A DNA stretch of 64,000 nt from Omphalotus guepiniiformis. Taxonomy: Eukaryota > Basidiomycota > Agaricomycetes > Agaricales > Omphalotaceae. The notes under the pieces are model-generated. The model was given only the letters and a program-made list of their open reading frames with translations, was not told the DNA's origin and did not search any database. The stretch is taken from contig JAQOOI010000017.1 of NCBI GenBank assembly GCA_028554645.1, forward strand, positions 992,001-1,056,000. Direction: 5' to 3'. The position numbers and the translations under genes are program-made. Below, piece after piece: positions 26,722-37,759 of the stretch. Numbering within the stretch: the stretch's first letter is position 1; every line of letters starts with the position of its first letter.

Positions 26722-26998
26722 TTTCTTGTTTTCCTCTGATTTGCCAATTTGCTATCGTTACAAGCACGAACTTCATACATGTATAAATCCCGAGTAATAC
26801 CTAACGCAATAAAGGAACATGGATTGTAACTTGTCCGGTGAGCGCTTTCGGCTCGTCGGGCCGTATATTTCGGACCGAGAACGGCGCGTGGAATTCAACC
26901 GTAAGTAAGTAGTGTCGAGGACTCGCTAGGGCTCAAACTTAGCCCGCCTTTCCTTAAATCCATTGAAATCGATCAGCCTATCGTCTTGCAACAACAAA

Positions 26999-28600
26999 AT
27001 GTCGGCCGTTCCAGTACTCGCAGCAGGAAATCCAGCAATCTACGATCCCAGAAAGATCCTCGATCATCCTGAATTCCGTGTACTAAAGCCCGGAGAGCAG
27101 CCTTCCAGTGAAGCAAATATCGCTGCTTTCTACAATCCAGCACATGAAATCCATTTAGTGGAGAAGCCTCGTCCTAAACCTGGTCCTGGACAAGTCCTCG
27201 TTCATGTTCGTGCAACCGGTATCTGCGGGTGAGGCCATGATTTTCTGAATTGAATTTATTCTGCTCGCTGAATAGCGTGTTGTATATATAGAAGCGACGT
27301 TCACTTCTGGAAGCACGGAAGAATCGGAGACTCGATGATTGTCACAGATGAAGTGAGTGAAGTTCCTACATGGGCATTCAAAGCACGCTCAAACTCGATA
27401 ACAGTGTGGATCAGGCCATGAATCGGCAGGTGAGATCGTTGAACTTGGTGAGGGTGTCACTGAGTGGAAAGTTGGTAAGGCTCATTCTATATATGAGAAT
27501 GACTCCCGCCTAAAGTATTCTTGTTCAGGCGATCGAGTGGCAATGGAAGTAGGTGTCCCTTGCTCACAACCTTCGTGCGACGCCTGCAGAACCGGTCGCT
27601 ACAACGGATGCCCCGACGTCGTGTTTTTCTCGACGCCTCCATATCACGGTAGTTCTGCCAAAGTTCCTACCTCAATCCGAAACTCATGTTCCTTTTAGGA
27701 ACTCTGACCAGGTGGCACGTCCACCCGGCTCAATGGCTTCACCGTCTCCCAGACAACGTATCCTTTGAAGAGGGCTCTCTTTGTGAGCCTCTTGCAGTGG
27801 CCCTTGCAGGTATCGATCGCGCAGGACTACGTCTTGGCGACCCAGTCGTGATCTGGTAAGACCGTGTAGTTCAGAATGTGTGTTTGTAGCTGAATTTTTT
27901 TTAGTGGCGCGGGACCTATTGGCTTGGTGTCTCTTCTGAGCGCAAGGGCTGCTGGTGCAGAGCCAATCGTAATCACTGATTTATTCCAAAGTCGATTGGA
28001 TTTCGCGAAGAAGTTGGTTCCTGGCGTCCACACAGTATTGATTGACCGAAACAGCACGCCAAAAGAACAGGCCGAGGCCATCAAGAAGACCGCGGGTAGT
28101 TCTCTGACACTTGCTCTAGAGTGCACAGGTGTCGAAAGCAGTATCCATACCGCCATATATGTGAGTTGAACGAAACAAGATTTTGTATGTCTTGCTGAAT
28201 CGTCCGCACCTAGTCCGTGGGTTTTGGTAGTAAGGTATTCATTATTGGGGTCGGCAAGAACGAGCAGACGGTAAAATATTTCGCGCCTGCTGATGCGAGG
28301 GTGATGTTCCTCACGATATTCTCTAGTTCCCTTTCATGCACCTGAGCGCCAATGAAATTGACGTCCAGTTCCAATACCGATACGCCAATCAGGTGTGCTC
28401 GAATGTCACTTCTTCTAGTCCTCACAGCAACTAAAGCAAGCTTTGTCCAGTATCCCAAAGCGATTCGCCTAATTGCTGGAGGTTTAATCAATGTGAAGCC
28501 ACTGGTTACACACCGATTCTCGTTGGAAGAAGCAGTAGCTGCGTTTCATGTTGCGGCTGACCCCGCTCAGGGTGCTATCAAGGTGCAAATTCAAGACTGA
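26999..28600 (+). CDS. Zinc-dependent polyol dehydrogenase (sorbitol / L-arabinitol dehydrogenase family)
   Basis: This medium-chain dehydrogenase has an intact set of motifs. Catalytic zinc ligands lie in [14 protein letters not shown] and [11 protein letters not shown]. The structural zinc lobe is [20 protein letters not shown]. The Rossmann fold has [16 protein letters not shown], with the acidic residue of VITDLF at the end of strand 2 favouring NAD+ over NADP+. The C-terminal part reads [26 protein letters not shown] and [15 protein letters not shown]. It starts [17 protein letters not shown]. Relatives oxidise L-arabinitol, xylitol or sorbitol in fungal pentose catabolism; which substrate applies here cannot be read from sequence. 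The structural cysteines are spaced C-x4-C-x2-C-x7-C rather than the common C-x2-C-x2-C-x7-C. At least six introns resolve in frame. It lies 277 nt downstream of the NDR kinase stop. Confidence 0.88.
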
Positions 28601-29160
28601 TGGTACCAGCAACTTAGTGCTTGTTCGCGGCAACCTTGAGGGGACTCGCATTGCTTCGAAGATACCGATGATATTTCCCACTCAGGACGAAGTACGGAGT
28701 AGATTCAACCACGCACGCGGAAAATTCCCAATTTGTATGAGTCAAAAGCACTGAATCTACGCTGGTTTTTACGCTTGATGAATTCACGAGTCGGAATGCC
28801 GCTGAAGCTTGTCCTGAGCTTGGTCAATTTGAATTCGAAGTTTGAAAGGTGGGGTCACGTGAATCCACATCAAATCTGGAATCCGAATAGATTGACTTCA
28901 CAACTTTCTCTTGTGCCACGGTGCAGCTGTATGAACTCTGAAGAATCTTACTTTGTCCTCTATGTTATCTCTCGATATCTAGGCCTCCCGCGCTCCAATT
29001 GTCGAACACTCAACTAAAACTACTCACTCGATGTTTATAATCTCAAGCAACACTGAATATCTGAATTCTCGTTTTCTTGGACGAACTTCGTCTCAGGATC
29101 ATGGGACACATCGATATAAATGCAACCGAAGATGAGTGTTGGAATCTTGGCCTCTGAACC
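28601..29160. other. Intergenic region, nothing recognised
   Basis: This gap of 560 nt lies between two plus-strand genes. Short open frames at 28548-29017 extend the dehydrogenase 3' region in other frames and have no domain. The space should hold the promoter of the downstream monooxygenase. Confidence 0.5.
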
Positions 29161-31302
29161 ATGACGGCGCTCGATGTTTCCGCCAAAGATGTGGCATTCA
29201 AGTGGCTTGATGCATTTGCCTCCTTTCTTTTGGCTGCAGACTACGCTGGAGTTGCATCGTGCTTTCTGGACGATGGCTGGCTTCGGGATATATTGATTTT
29301 CTCATGGAACAACCGCTCCCTTTGTAGCCCACCCAAGATTGAGTCGTACGTGAGGCAGAATCTGAAACCTGGAACACTATATAAATTCAAGCTTGACGAC
29401 CATCCTCATTTGGCTCCTACGTTTGGTCCTATCTCACCTACAGCTTTCGGAGTGGCTTCGGGGTTCACGTTCGAGTCACCCATAGCTTATGGGCAAGGGT
29501 ATTTCAACCTGCTCCAGGACGAGACTGGCCAATGGCGGGCGCTCACTGTATTGATGTCTATGAAGGATATCATAGGTCACGAAGAAATTGGAGCCGAATC
29601 AGGTGTATATGGTGGCCATACCCTTGCATGGATCGATGTGAACAACAATAGACGACAGAAGATAGAAGCAAACCCACATGTCCTGATCGGTGAGCTTAGT
29701 TTCTGCGTCGATGTCTTTCAAAGCTAATTTGTTGCAGTGGGAGGTGGTCAGAGCGGTTTAAATGTAGCGGCGAGGTTCCGCCAAATGAACATACCCGCGT
29801 TAATTGTTGAGCAGAACTGCAGGATAGGAGACAACTGGAGAAAGCGGTACCCCACTCTGAGTTTGCATACACCCAAAAACCATCACGCCAGTGCGTTTGT
29901 TACTCTTTTCTTGCCCTCTTTTCTTGCCCTGAATCGGTACTCACAAGTTTTTTCAAGTGTTATACCAGTCTTATCCCGAAATCTGGCCCGTATTCACGCC
30001 TCGAGACAAAGTAGGTAATTGGTTGGAACAGTACTCTCAATCTCAGGATCTCGTAATCTGGAACAACTCAAGACCACTTCCAACACCTTCCTATGATCCA
30101 GACTCGAAGAGGTGGACTGTTGTAATTGACCGCGATGGCGAACAAGTCACCATCAACCCTGCGCATATTGTTCTTGCCACCGGCACTCTTGGTGCTCCTC
30201 GAATTCCTTCCCTTCTTGACAACAACATATTTCAAGGGACAAAGATGCATGCTTGCGAGTTCGCAGGCGGTCATAACTTCACTGGCAGAAAGGTGGTGGT
30301 TGTAGGTGCAGGCAACACCTCAGCAGATATTTGCCAAGATCTGGCTTTTCATGGTGCAGAAGTGACTATGGTTCAGCGATCTACGACCTGTGTTGTAGCA
30401 GCCAGCACTGCGAAAGAGAAGCTTGACAGAGTTTGGCCTGACGGTGTGCCCACCTGGATATGTGATCTCAAATTTGTAGCCACTCCCCTTCCTTTAATAA
30501 GGAAGATCGGAGCTTCACAGGCCGAGCAGCTGGCAGATAAGGAGAAACCTATGCAAGACGGGCTGAGAAAGGCGGGTATGGACATCAACATGGGGCCAGC
30601 AGGAACTGGAAACCTGCTACTGGTTTTTGAGCGTCTTGGAGGTATTCTTGTCGCTTTCAGTCTCCTGGCTTTCCTAAACTCACTCTGTTGACTCAGGATA
30701 CTGTTAGTGAAGCGAAACTGTGTCATGAAGCAAACTGATGTCTCTTCAGGGCTCGATGTAGGATGTGCCGATCTGATAATATCCGGAAAGGTCAAGGTCA
30801 AACAAGGTGTTGAACCAGAACGCTTGACCAAAGATTCAGTGGTATTCACTGACGGGTCATCTCTTGCAGCGGACGCCATCATCTTTGCGTGTGTAATCCT
30901 GGCGCTCAAGATCGAGTTGTATTTTGACTCATGATCTACGCTCTGCCATAGGACGGGATATGAAAACATTCGCGATACAATGAAAGAGCTATTTGGCAAC
31001 GAGATCATTGACATGACTGGTCCAGTTTGGGGTCTCGATGAAGAAGGAGAAATCAGAGGAAGCTATCGGCCCTCTGGACATCCCGGGGTGCGCCAACGTT
31101 TCAAACATACTAAGTTGATATTACCATGATCGTCTCTAGCTTTGGTTTGCCACGGGTGATTTCTTTAACTCCAGATTCTCTTCGAAACAGCTAGTGAGTT
31201 AGTCACTCATCAGAGCGCCTGACAGCGAGCATTGAATTATCTTGGTGTACTCTTCAGGCACTAGAGATCAAAGCTATCCAGCTAGGATTGATGGAGATAT
31301 GA
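29161..31302 (+). CDS. Flavin-containing monooxygenase with N-terminal NTF2-like domain
   Basis: The first about 170 residues look like an NTF2/SnoaL-type fold (FKWLDAFASFLLAADYAGVA ... SCFLDDGWLRDIL). After an intron comes the FAD Rossmann motif VGGGQSGLNVAARF with EQNCRIGDNWRKRYP, then YQSYPEIWPVFTPRDKVGNW. The second (NADPH) Rossmann motif is VVVVGAGNTSADICQDL, preceded by EFAGGHNFTGRK, a variant of the FxGxxxH FMO fingerprint. The C-terminal part reads TGYENIRDTMKELFG and GLWFATGDFFNSRF after further introns, and ends LALEIKAIQLGLMEI. Agaricomycetes carry several such two-part proteins. The substrate is unknown: S- or N-oxygenation or YUCCA-like oxidation are all possible. The exon order is complete, so the gene appears functional. 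Confidence 0.83.
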
Positions 31303-31950
31303 CCGCTTCATTTCACGACCGCTCGTGCTCATGTCTAGCTCAGGTGCAATTTCACTATCATAGGTGTACTTGGTGTTCGACTCTTATATTACGAGATCTA
31401 ACAAACCAAATGAACACGATGCATTCTATGAAATAGACAAGAAAGTAATCGGGTTAAGTCGTCAGGCGTTTAGATTAAGACATACATGTACACCGACCAT
31501 ATGGGTCCGCTGTACACCTTTGCCTGTCACTATCGAAGGCGCCACAACACTGGTGACGAGTTCCTCTACAGCTTCTACTCTATGTACTCTATGTGCTTAC
31601 ACTGCATTCGTTGCCTTCCTTTCATTCATTTGGTTCTTATGCAATGATTAATTGCTTCTCAACGTTCAGCGCTCAGCAGCCAGCTTCGAACTTTCGATTT
31701 TTTTCTCATCATCTAACTGCAAAACACTGCCCTTCTTCTTTAGTTTGCAGTGATAAATGTTATCCAGGTCTACGCGCCTTTCTTACTATTCCTTTTTCAC
31801 TTCGCCCTATGCCAGTGGGATCAAGTCCACTGTCTTACTTCAGGCCTAATGCCGCATCACAATTCTCAGTCGAGCATGCTACAAACGAAGGACGAGCTTT
31901 TCCACCGGACTGGTGGGTACTTTATTGAAACACGGATAACATAGTAATCA
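31303..31950. other. Intergenic region upstream of the SH3-kinase gene
   Basis: These 648 nt are pyrimidine-rich in places (TTTTTTCTCATCATC near 31700, TTTCTTACTATTCCTTTTTCAC near 31780), typical of a fungal promoter and 5' UTR. I see no domain-bearing open frame. Confidence 0.5.
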
Positions 31951-34900
31951 ATGAGTCCGAATGCAGGAGGGTTTGTCGCGGATGTATCAGGAGTGACACT
32001 GAGATCCAAGGCCTTGTCTACATCTGCTGAACGCACGGATTCTGTGCGACCTCTGCTCATCCCTCCAAGTGTCCCATCCCTTTTCCGGCTCAGTCCTGCA
32101 CGGAAAGCAACATCGCTGACGGCCCTGAAAGATATGTATGGGATTACGAGTGCCAAATCTCTTGGTTCTGTCATCGCAAAAGCTAATTTCTCACCCACTC
32201 GGTCAGACGAGCTGCTGGTAGAAATCGGTGATATCATTCATCCGTTACATCTGTTTGATGATGGGTGGTGCTTCTGCGTCAATGAATATGACGAGAGGGG
32301 TGTAGTCCCTTTCTGTTGGTTGGATTCAATGTACGATGGAAACTTAGGAAGCACAGTACTGATCGATGCAACTGAGCGAACGGAAAATGAAGATACCTTG
32401 CGCTCACTTCCAAGATCAATTCCTGTCAGAGCATCGGTGGCAACACGCGAGAGAAAGTTCAGAAAGGGGATCTTGGCCCTGCTGGAGCTCCTCAACTTGA
32501 AACGGCCCAAAGCCGAATCACCCAGCTCTGAAATCTCTTCAAGACAATCAGCCTCTGCAACCTCACCTTTCAAATTACGCTCTGCACTTCGAGGTGACAA
32601 CGAAACATCTCAGATTCGACAAGCTGTCAGTTGGTTGCTAGCAGTGGTGCACTCTGCAATACTCATTGTTCGTTGACAGGACACGCTATTAACCCCATTT
32701 CCGCCATCTCGTCGGGTCAGATTTGGATCCTTCCAGGTCAAGGAATTCGAATCACCTGTGGAAGATGTATGTACTTAATTTTAAGGTCTTTTCAGGGGCT
32801 TTCTCATTCACTATAAAACAGGACAGTGAGAACAATTTGTCGCCGACCTTCACAAACCTCCCCGACTCTGAGGACATTGCGGCGGTTGTTGACGTTCCTT
32901 ACGCCCGCGACTCGCACACTAAAACGGCAGTTCGAGATCAAGCAAATACATATGATAGCAGTTTTGACGCACTTCCCCCTCCAACATATGAGGAGTCTGA
33001 AGGTACTAGAAAACCTCCCAATCTCGGTATTGACTTGTGGGATAAATCTGGTTTCAAAACTGCTTCTGAAGGACCCCCATCCAATACGATACCAGCGTTC
33101 ACCGATTTCAATGATTCGGCACAGTTTGCAGTATCGTCCAAGTCTATCCTTGACGCTAGCTCGCACAACATCGTACTTCCAGATGCAGACACACTTTTTA
33201 ATTCACCCTCGAGTGCACAATCGAATCATGTCGCGGTGGAGATCGCAAAAATACGATATCAGGTATGTTCTCGCACTTACATTTGGGGCGCACCCACTTA
33301 GGAGATGCCAACTTCAGACTTTACTTTCAACGCTCCTAGCTGAGGTGTCAGTTGTCGACCCGTAAGACCTGACATTTAAGCATCTTCCTCAATTGACTGA
33401 TGGGATATGTAACTAAAGCTCGTGTCGAAACCATCTTCGGAATACACTCATGGAATACAATCATGTTCTGCAGGCTCTAGATCCGGTCACAAGCCTCGTG
33501 CGGAGCCGCGAGTACCGGGCTAATCTGTTGCAAGTAAGTGTCTTTCGTCCGTGCTTTCAGACCCCAACTCATGGATTTTCCAGATAGCCTCAGCACTCAA
33601 TATCTCGGATGACCCCAAAATTCGGCACGCGCTTCAGGCAGACGAATTGAAATCACTAACACTTTGCATTTTGTTTCGCACTCTGAATCGTATAGACACA
33701 TGGTTCTCGCTCTCGAAGGTGACGAGGCCCAGCAGTTCCTCGATGTTGTTCAAGATGTGCGTATTGAATTGATTGAGCAGCTGTCTCCTATATCTCTCAT
33801 TATCCCATCTCTCATTCACTCAGGTTCTTGACAAAGGCTATCCTCTTGATGACGCCGAACGTGTTAAGGCCCGAAGATTGCTCGTTAAGCTATCAGAAAC
33901 ATGTGATAAGCTTCCTTCTTCGCTCTTTATCAAAGGGGTCGAACGGCCAGACGCGCAGGCTACCTTCGGAGGTGGATTTGGGGATGTGTACAGAGCTTCC
34001 TACAAAGGCAAGCTTGTCGCTCTCAAAAGGATGAGAATCTTCCAGCGAGATCCTGGCCTTCCTAACATTCGGCGTGTATGATTTCTCTTCGAAACTTTGT
34101 AAACCTGATACTGACTCCGACTATGGCGCTTACAAGAGATTCTGCCGCGAAGCACTTCTTTGGCAACATCTCAACAACGAATTCATAGTCCCGTTCTTAG
34201 GCATAGATGCAGAATCGTTCCCCTCGTTTCTGTGCATGGTTTCCCCATGGATGCGGCATGGCACGATTCTTAAGCATTTGGCTGATAACGGTAGAGCTGC
34301 TATTAATAAACGAGTGAGAAGTTTCCTTGCGGACCGTCTTCCTTGGTCTAATTTACGTTTGTAGCTTCATGAAGTTGCTCGAGGTTTAGCCTATCTACAC
34401 AGCCAAAGAATAGTTCATGGGGATCTTCGAGGGGTGTGTAATTTCGAAGTCGCATTATCAAGCTTCGTATTGACTATAGCAATTAGTCAAATATCCTCAT
34501 CAACGAGAAGTGGCAGGCGTGCCTCACAGATTTCGGTTTGACGGTTTTCGACGACGCAACTGCTGCTACGTTCACTTCAAGGCATGAAGGCTCTGTGAGA
34601 TGGATGGCACCGGAGCTGCACGTCCCTCCGTCTTTCGGTTTAGATAGGTTCCGATTGACGCCTGAGACCGATATCTACTCCTTTGGTTGTGTCTGCCTCG
34701 AGGTAAAGTCCATCTTGTATGTCTGAAACACTACTGAGAAACATTCTTGACAATAACTCTAGTTGTACACTGGTCGACCGCCTTTTCCAGAGATAACTCC
34801 TGATCCTGCTGTGATGTTGAAAGTAATCCGTGGCGAGAGGCCAGAACGACCCTCGGGCGAGAGCGCGATGTCAAACCAACTTTGGCAGATCGTTCAGATG

Positions 34901-35812
34901 TGCTGGAGTCACCACTTTGCTGATCGATTGAAAACGGAGGAGGTAGTAGAGGCTTTAAGGAAGTTATCCAGTCAAGTAAGTATTACTGGTTGTGGAGAGA
35001 ATTTTTTTCTAATGAATTGTCCTATGTCGCTCCAGCCCACTTTGCAGCCATTGGAGATATCCGTTGGATCAATTCTTCCAAACGATCATGAATGCTTGAA
35101 CAGCAATGATCTGTCTTCGTCGAGTACAACCATTGAGGAGGCACCCTGGGCTACTACGAACAAGGCGACTGAACTTTCAGCGCTGAGTGCTCGTCTGCCT
35201 TTCTCTATAGCAAAGCAAGCATCTATCTCTATGGAGTCTCTGAACATTGAGCGTTTCCCTTCGTTCCCCTCACTCCGATTTTTTGAACCTTTCCCCCCAT
35301 ACCCTCCGTACCCTTGCGGTGATAACTTGAGTAGGAATGATGACGATGACGATTTAGAGGGCATCTGTACGGCGGAGGAATTTCTATCGAACTCTTCTGG
35401 GATGCCAGAACATCGACCTCAGTATTCATCGTTACTACCCCCCATTTTGCCCGAATTCCCTCCAGCCGTGCAGGAAGAGCGAAGTATTGGATCTGATACC
35501 CGCTCTGAGGATGAAGTACTCGATGAACTGAAAGACTACTGGGATATCATCCGTGACTTGGATGCGGCGCTCGATACTGGCTTTTCCTTGGATATGGAAG
35601 GTAGTACTGAGGTTTTGACAAGCGAGCCTTCACGTACTAGTCGGAAATCGGACTTGGGTATTGCAATCAAGATTCATGGAGAAGCGACTTGGAGAGAAGA
35701 GGTTCGTGTCGCGCCATCAGTTGTGGCCTCGGCAGAATCCAAACATGCGAGTCAGTTCCTGTTGGTGTTGTCTTTGATCGCGCTGTACATTACTCTCAGC
35801 CTAGCAACTTGA
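31951..35812 (+). CDS. SH3 domain - tyrosine-kinase-like protein kinase with C-terminal membrane anchor
   Basis: An SH3 domain lies at about residues 70-130 (AKANFSPTRSDELLVEIGDI, DDGWCFCVNEYDERGVVPF), after a Ser-rich N-terminus. A disordered middle contains the PPxY-type motif ALPPPTYEES (about 32970-33000). A helical segment ending LALEGDEAQQFLDVV precedes the kinase. The kinase domain has GGGFGDVYRASYKGKLVALK, catalytic loop IVHGDLRGSNILI, metal-binding LTDFGL, SVRWMAPELH, and a final lobe with LWQIVQMCWSHHFADR. HGDLRG replaces the usual HRDLK: the catalytic Asp is kept and Lys is changed to Arg, which is common in the expanded mushroom TKL kinases. An acidic, Ser/Pro-rich tail of about 250 residues ends with the hydrophobic segment QFLLVLSLIALYITLSLAT, a likely tail anchor. 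Exons between about 33260 and 33560 could not all be fixed. No specific pathway is known. Confidence 0.75.
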
Positions 35813-36210
35813 AATACTGTATTGACATGTAAATACACAAAGGAATTGTACCTTGAATTACTTCAATGAACTAAAGGCTTTACTTGCGGTACACGGGATC
35901 GGAATACAGAGCACAACTCTGTACGCACTAAAAATCTTGATTTTATACATCTACCTATTTACGGTATCGACGTAGGTAGGATACGACTACCGGATCTAGA
36001 AGGCTACAGTTGTGGTGAGAAAGACAAAAGGGTTACAAACGACAAGATAAATGACAACACGAGGATTGTCCATAATGATAACCCCAACCCCAGTCTACAT
36101 TTCGAGTCGTATACTGATACAACATGATAGTTTGGAACCATTGTCCAGTCTAGTAATTTTGAGTTTCGTTCGTTCGTGAAAGGTCGTTATAGTGGCGAAT
36201 TAGCACAGAG
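35813..36210. other. Convergent 3' region
   Basis: About 400 nt lie between the stop of the SH3-kinase gene and the stop of the opposite-strand Ser/Pro-rich gene. It should contain both 3' ends. Nothing else is seen. Confidence 0.5.
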
Positions 36211-37350
36211 TCACTGGGATAGTGTACTCGAAGAGTTGGAGGCAGGAGGAGGATCGAAAGGTTCGGCGCGCGAATTAGGACCAGACGTTCGCTTCCGTTT
36301 TAAAGGGCCTGAGGGGGCTCGTGATCGAGGACCTCGCGGAGGGGCAAGCTTCGCAGGCGAAGGAACAAGAACAGGTGAAGGAGAGACGGGAAAGTCTACG
36401 CTAGAAGTGTAGCGTGCAGGGGTAGGTGTCATTAGTGGGTCCCCTTCTTCATCCGCTTCCTCATTATCATCGTCACCAGACATGATAGGAACGGGGGTAT
36501 CGGGATCCTCTACAGAGGAAACGAACACATTTCTGGATTGAAAGTTCGAGAAGCGTGGTCCACCAAGTCTAGAGGGCGGACGAGGAGGTGCAGCTACAGG
36601 CGGACCTTTCCGGACAACTCCGAGTTCTGCTGTGTCAATTTCGTCGACGTCCGAGCGTCGGGTAGTGGCACGGCCGCGCATGACTTCAGATACAACGTCC
36701 GATGATACCCCAAAAGTGATCTCTGCTTTGGTGTAAGTGCGAGAAAGAGTTCTCTTCTTCCGACTTGTAGCGCGTTCGATGGGAGAGCCGCCCATGTAGA
36801 CAGGGATGGGGGTAATGGGTTCAGAGAAGACAGATATAGAAGCTGGGGCGGACGCGGGGGTATTAGCAGTGTGGTAAGGAGTCGAAAGTTCAGCTTCATC
36901 ATCGAATTGGGGGAAAAGACCTTTGACAGGTGATCGTGAACGGGAGCAGGAGCGGCGACGATGTTTAGCTGGTGGGAGGTCAAAATCGTCGGTGGCATAA
37001 ACAGCCTTGACTGGGGAGACAGATGCGCGAACCGTCTGCTCCTCAGTAAACGTAGCGAGATCTGCGTTGGTCAGAACCGCAAACGCACCGCTTGCGGTAG
37101 GTTTGACAACGACGGGCGAAGAGATCTTTCGGGTCAACGTCGACGAATCGTGTTTTATGAGTGCACTTTTTGACCACTGCAGGCCATCGAGGTCGCAGAA
37201 TTCAACTTTAACAGAGACAAAAGATTCAAGAAGAGCTTGTCGTTGGTCTTCTGTCATCTTCAGAGCTTCAGCGTCCTCCATCAGCTGCTCTATTTCGATT
37301 TGCTGCAGCCGGGCTTTCCGCTGTGCTGCACGGTCATTTGAGGAGTCCAT
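36211..37350 (-). CDS. Ser/Pro-rich protein with N-terminal coiled coil, unrecognised
   Basis: One uninterrupted frame gives about 379 residues starting MDSSNDRAAQRKARLQQIE. The first about 50 residues are charged and helical (EIEQLMEDAEALKMTEDQ). The rest is disordered: an Arg/Ser stretch KHRRRSCSRSRSPVKG (around residue 130), SPIERATSRKKRTLSRTY, an acidic patch DDDNEEADEEGD, and a basic Pro-rich tail GPLKRKRTSGPNSR, with several SP/TP sites and basic clusters that could be nuclear localisation signals. A nuclear, phosphorylated protein is a guess. I do not recognise the family. Absence of introns is unusual for this window. It is divergent from the aldehyde dehydrogenase gene. Met 37350 was preferred over the open frame upstream because the region above it has promoter-like CT repeats. 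Confidence 0.65.
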   Translation of the reverse strand: MDSSNDRAAQRKARLQQIEIEQLMEDAEALKMTEDQRQALLESFVSVKVEFCDLDGLQWSKSALIKHDSSTLTRKISSPVVVKPTASGAFAVLTNADLATFTEEQTVRASVSPVKAVYATDDFDLPPAKHRRRSCSRSRSPVKGLFPQFDDEAELSTPYHTANTPASAPASISVFSEPITPIPVYMGGSPIERATSRKKRTLSRTYTKAEITFGVSSDVVSEVMRGRATTRRSDVDEIDTAELGVVRKGPPVAAPPRPPSRLGGPRFSNFQSRNVFVSSVEDPDTPVPIMSGDDDNEEADEEGDPLMTPTPARYTSSVDFPVSPSPVLVPSPAKLAPPRGPRSRAPSGPLKRKRTSGPNSRAEPFDPPPASNSSSTLSQ

Positions 37351-37759
37351 GAGTGAAAAATAGCAATGTAAAACTGGTGGTGGTGGTAGTGAAAAGAAAA
37401 TTGAGTTGCCGGTATCTTTGGCAACCGGATCACATTGCACAAAACTGTCACGGTTGGGCTTTGTGACGTCATATTACGCGGTACCACGCGTCTGATCCCG
37501 TGATGTGACAAGGCCGGAACTACATAGGCCACGTGGGAGTTGGTTCAGATGCTAACGACTGCTAACGATTTGGGGGCTCTGATGAATTGAAAATCAAAAC
37601 TCGGAATTTTCCATTATTTCCAATTTCGGAATCTCCGACGTAACTGAAGATTACACATGAGTACTTGAGTCTCTGCTGAGTATGTATGTAAGTACTCAGT
37701 ATGGTTAAAAGGTCACTACGCTTCCCGTTCTTGCTATCGTCACTTCATTTCATCCCACC
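37351..37759. promoter_or_regulatory. Divergent promoter region (Ser/Pro-rich protein / aldehyde dehydrogenase)
   Basis: These 409 nt contain the palindromic E-box CACGTG at 37530-37535 within GGCCACGTGGG, and two copies of GCTAACGA spaced ten bases apart (37551 and 37561). The sequence from 37590 to 37690 is AT-rich with several GAGTACT/AGTACTC elements. Regulation by bHLH or Myb-type proteins is inference. Confidence 0.4.
37551..37568. repeat. Direct repeat GCTAACGA x2, one helical turn apart
   Basis: GCTAACGA occurs at 37551-37558 and 37561-37568, a 10-bp period within the divergent promoter. Such spacing could allow paired binding on one face of the helix. The element is not one I can assign. 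Confidence 0.6.

Noticed and set aside
30373..31014. 213-codon minus-strand frame
   Set aside because: It is antisense to the C-terminal half of the flavin monooxygenase, which has the NADPH Rossmann motif on the plus strand.
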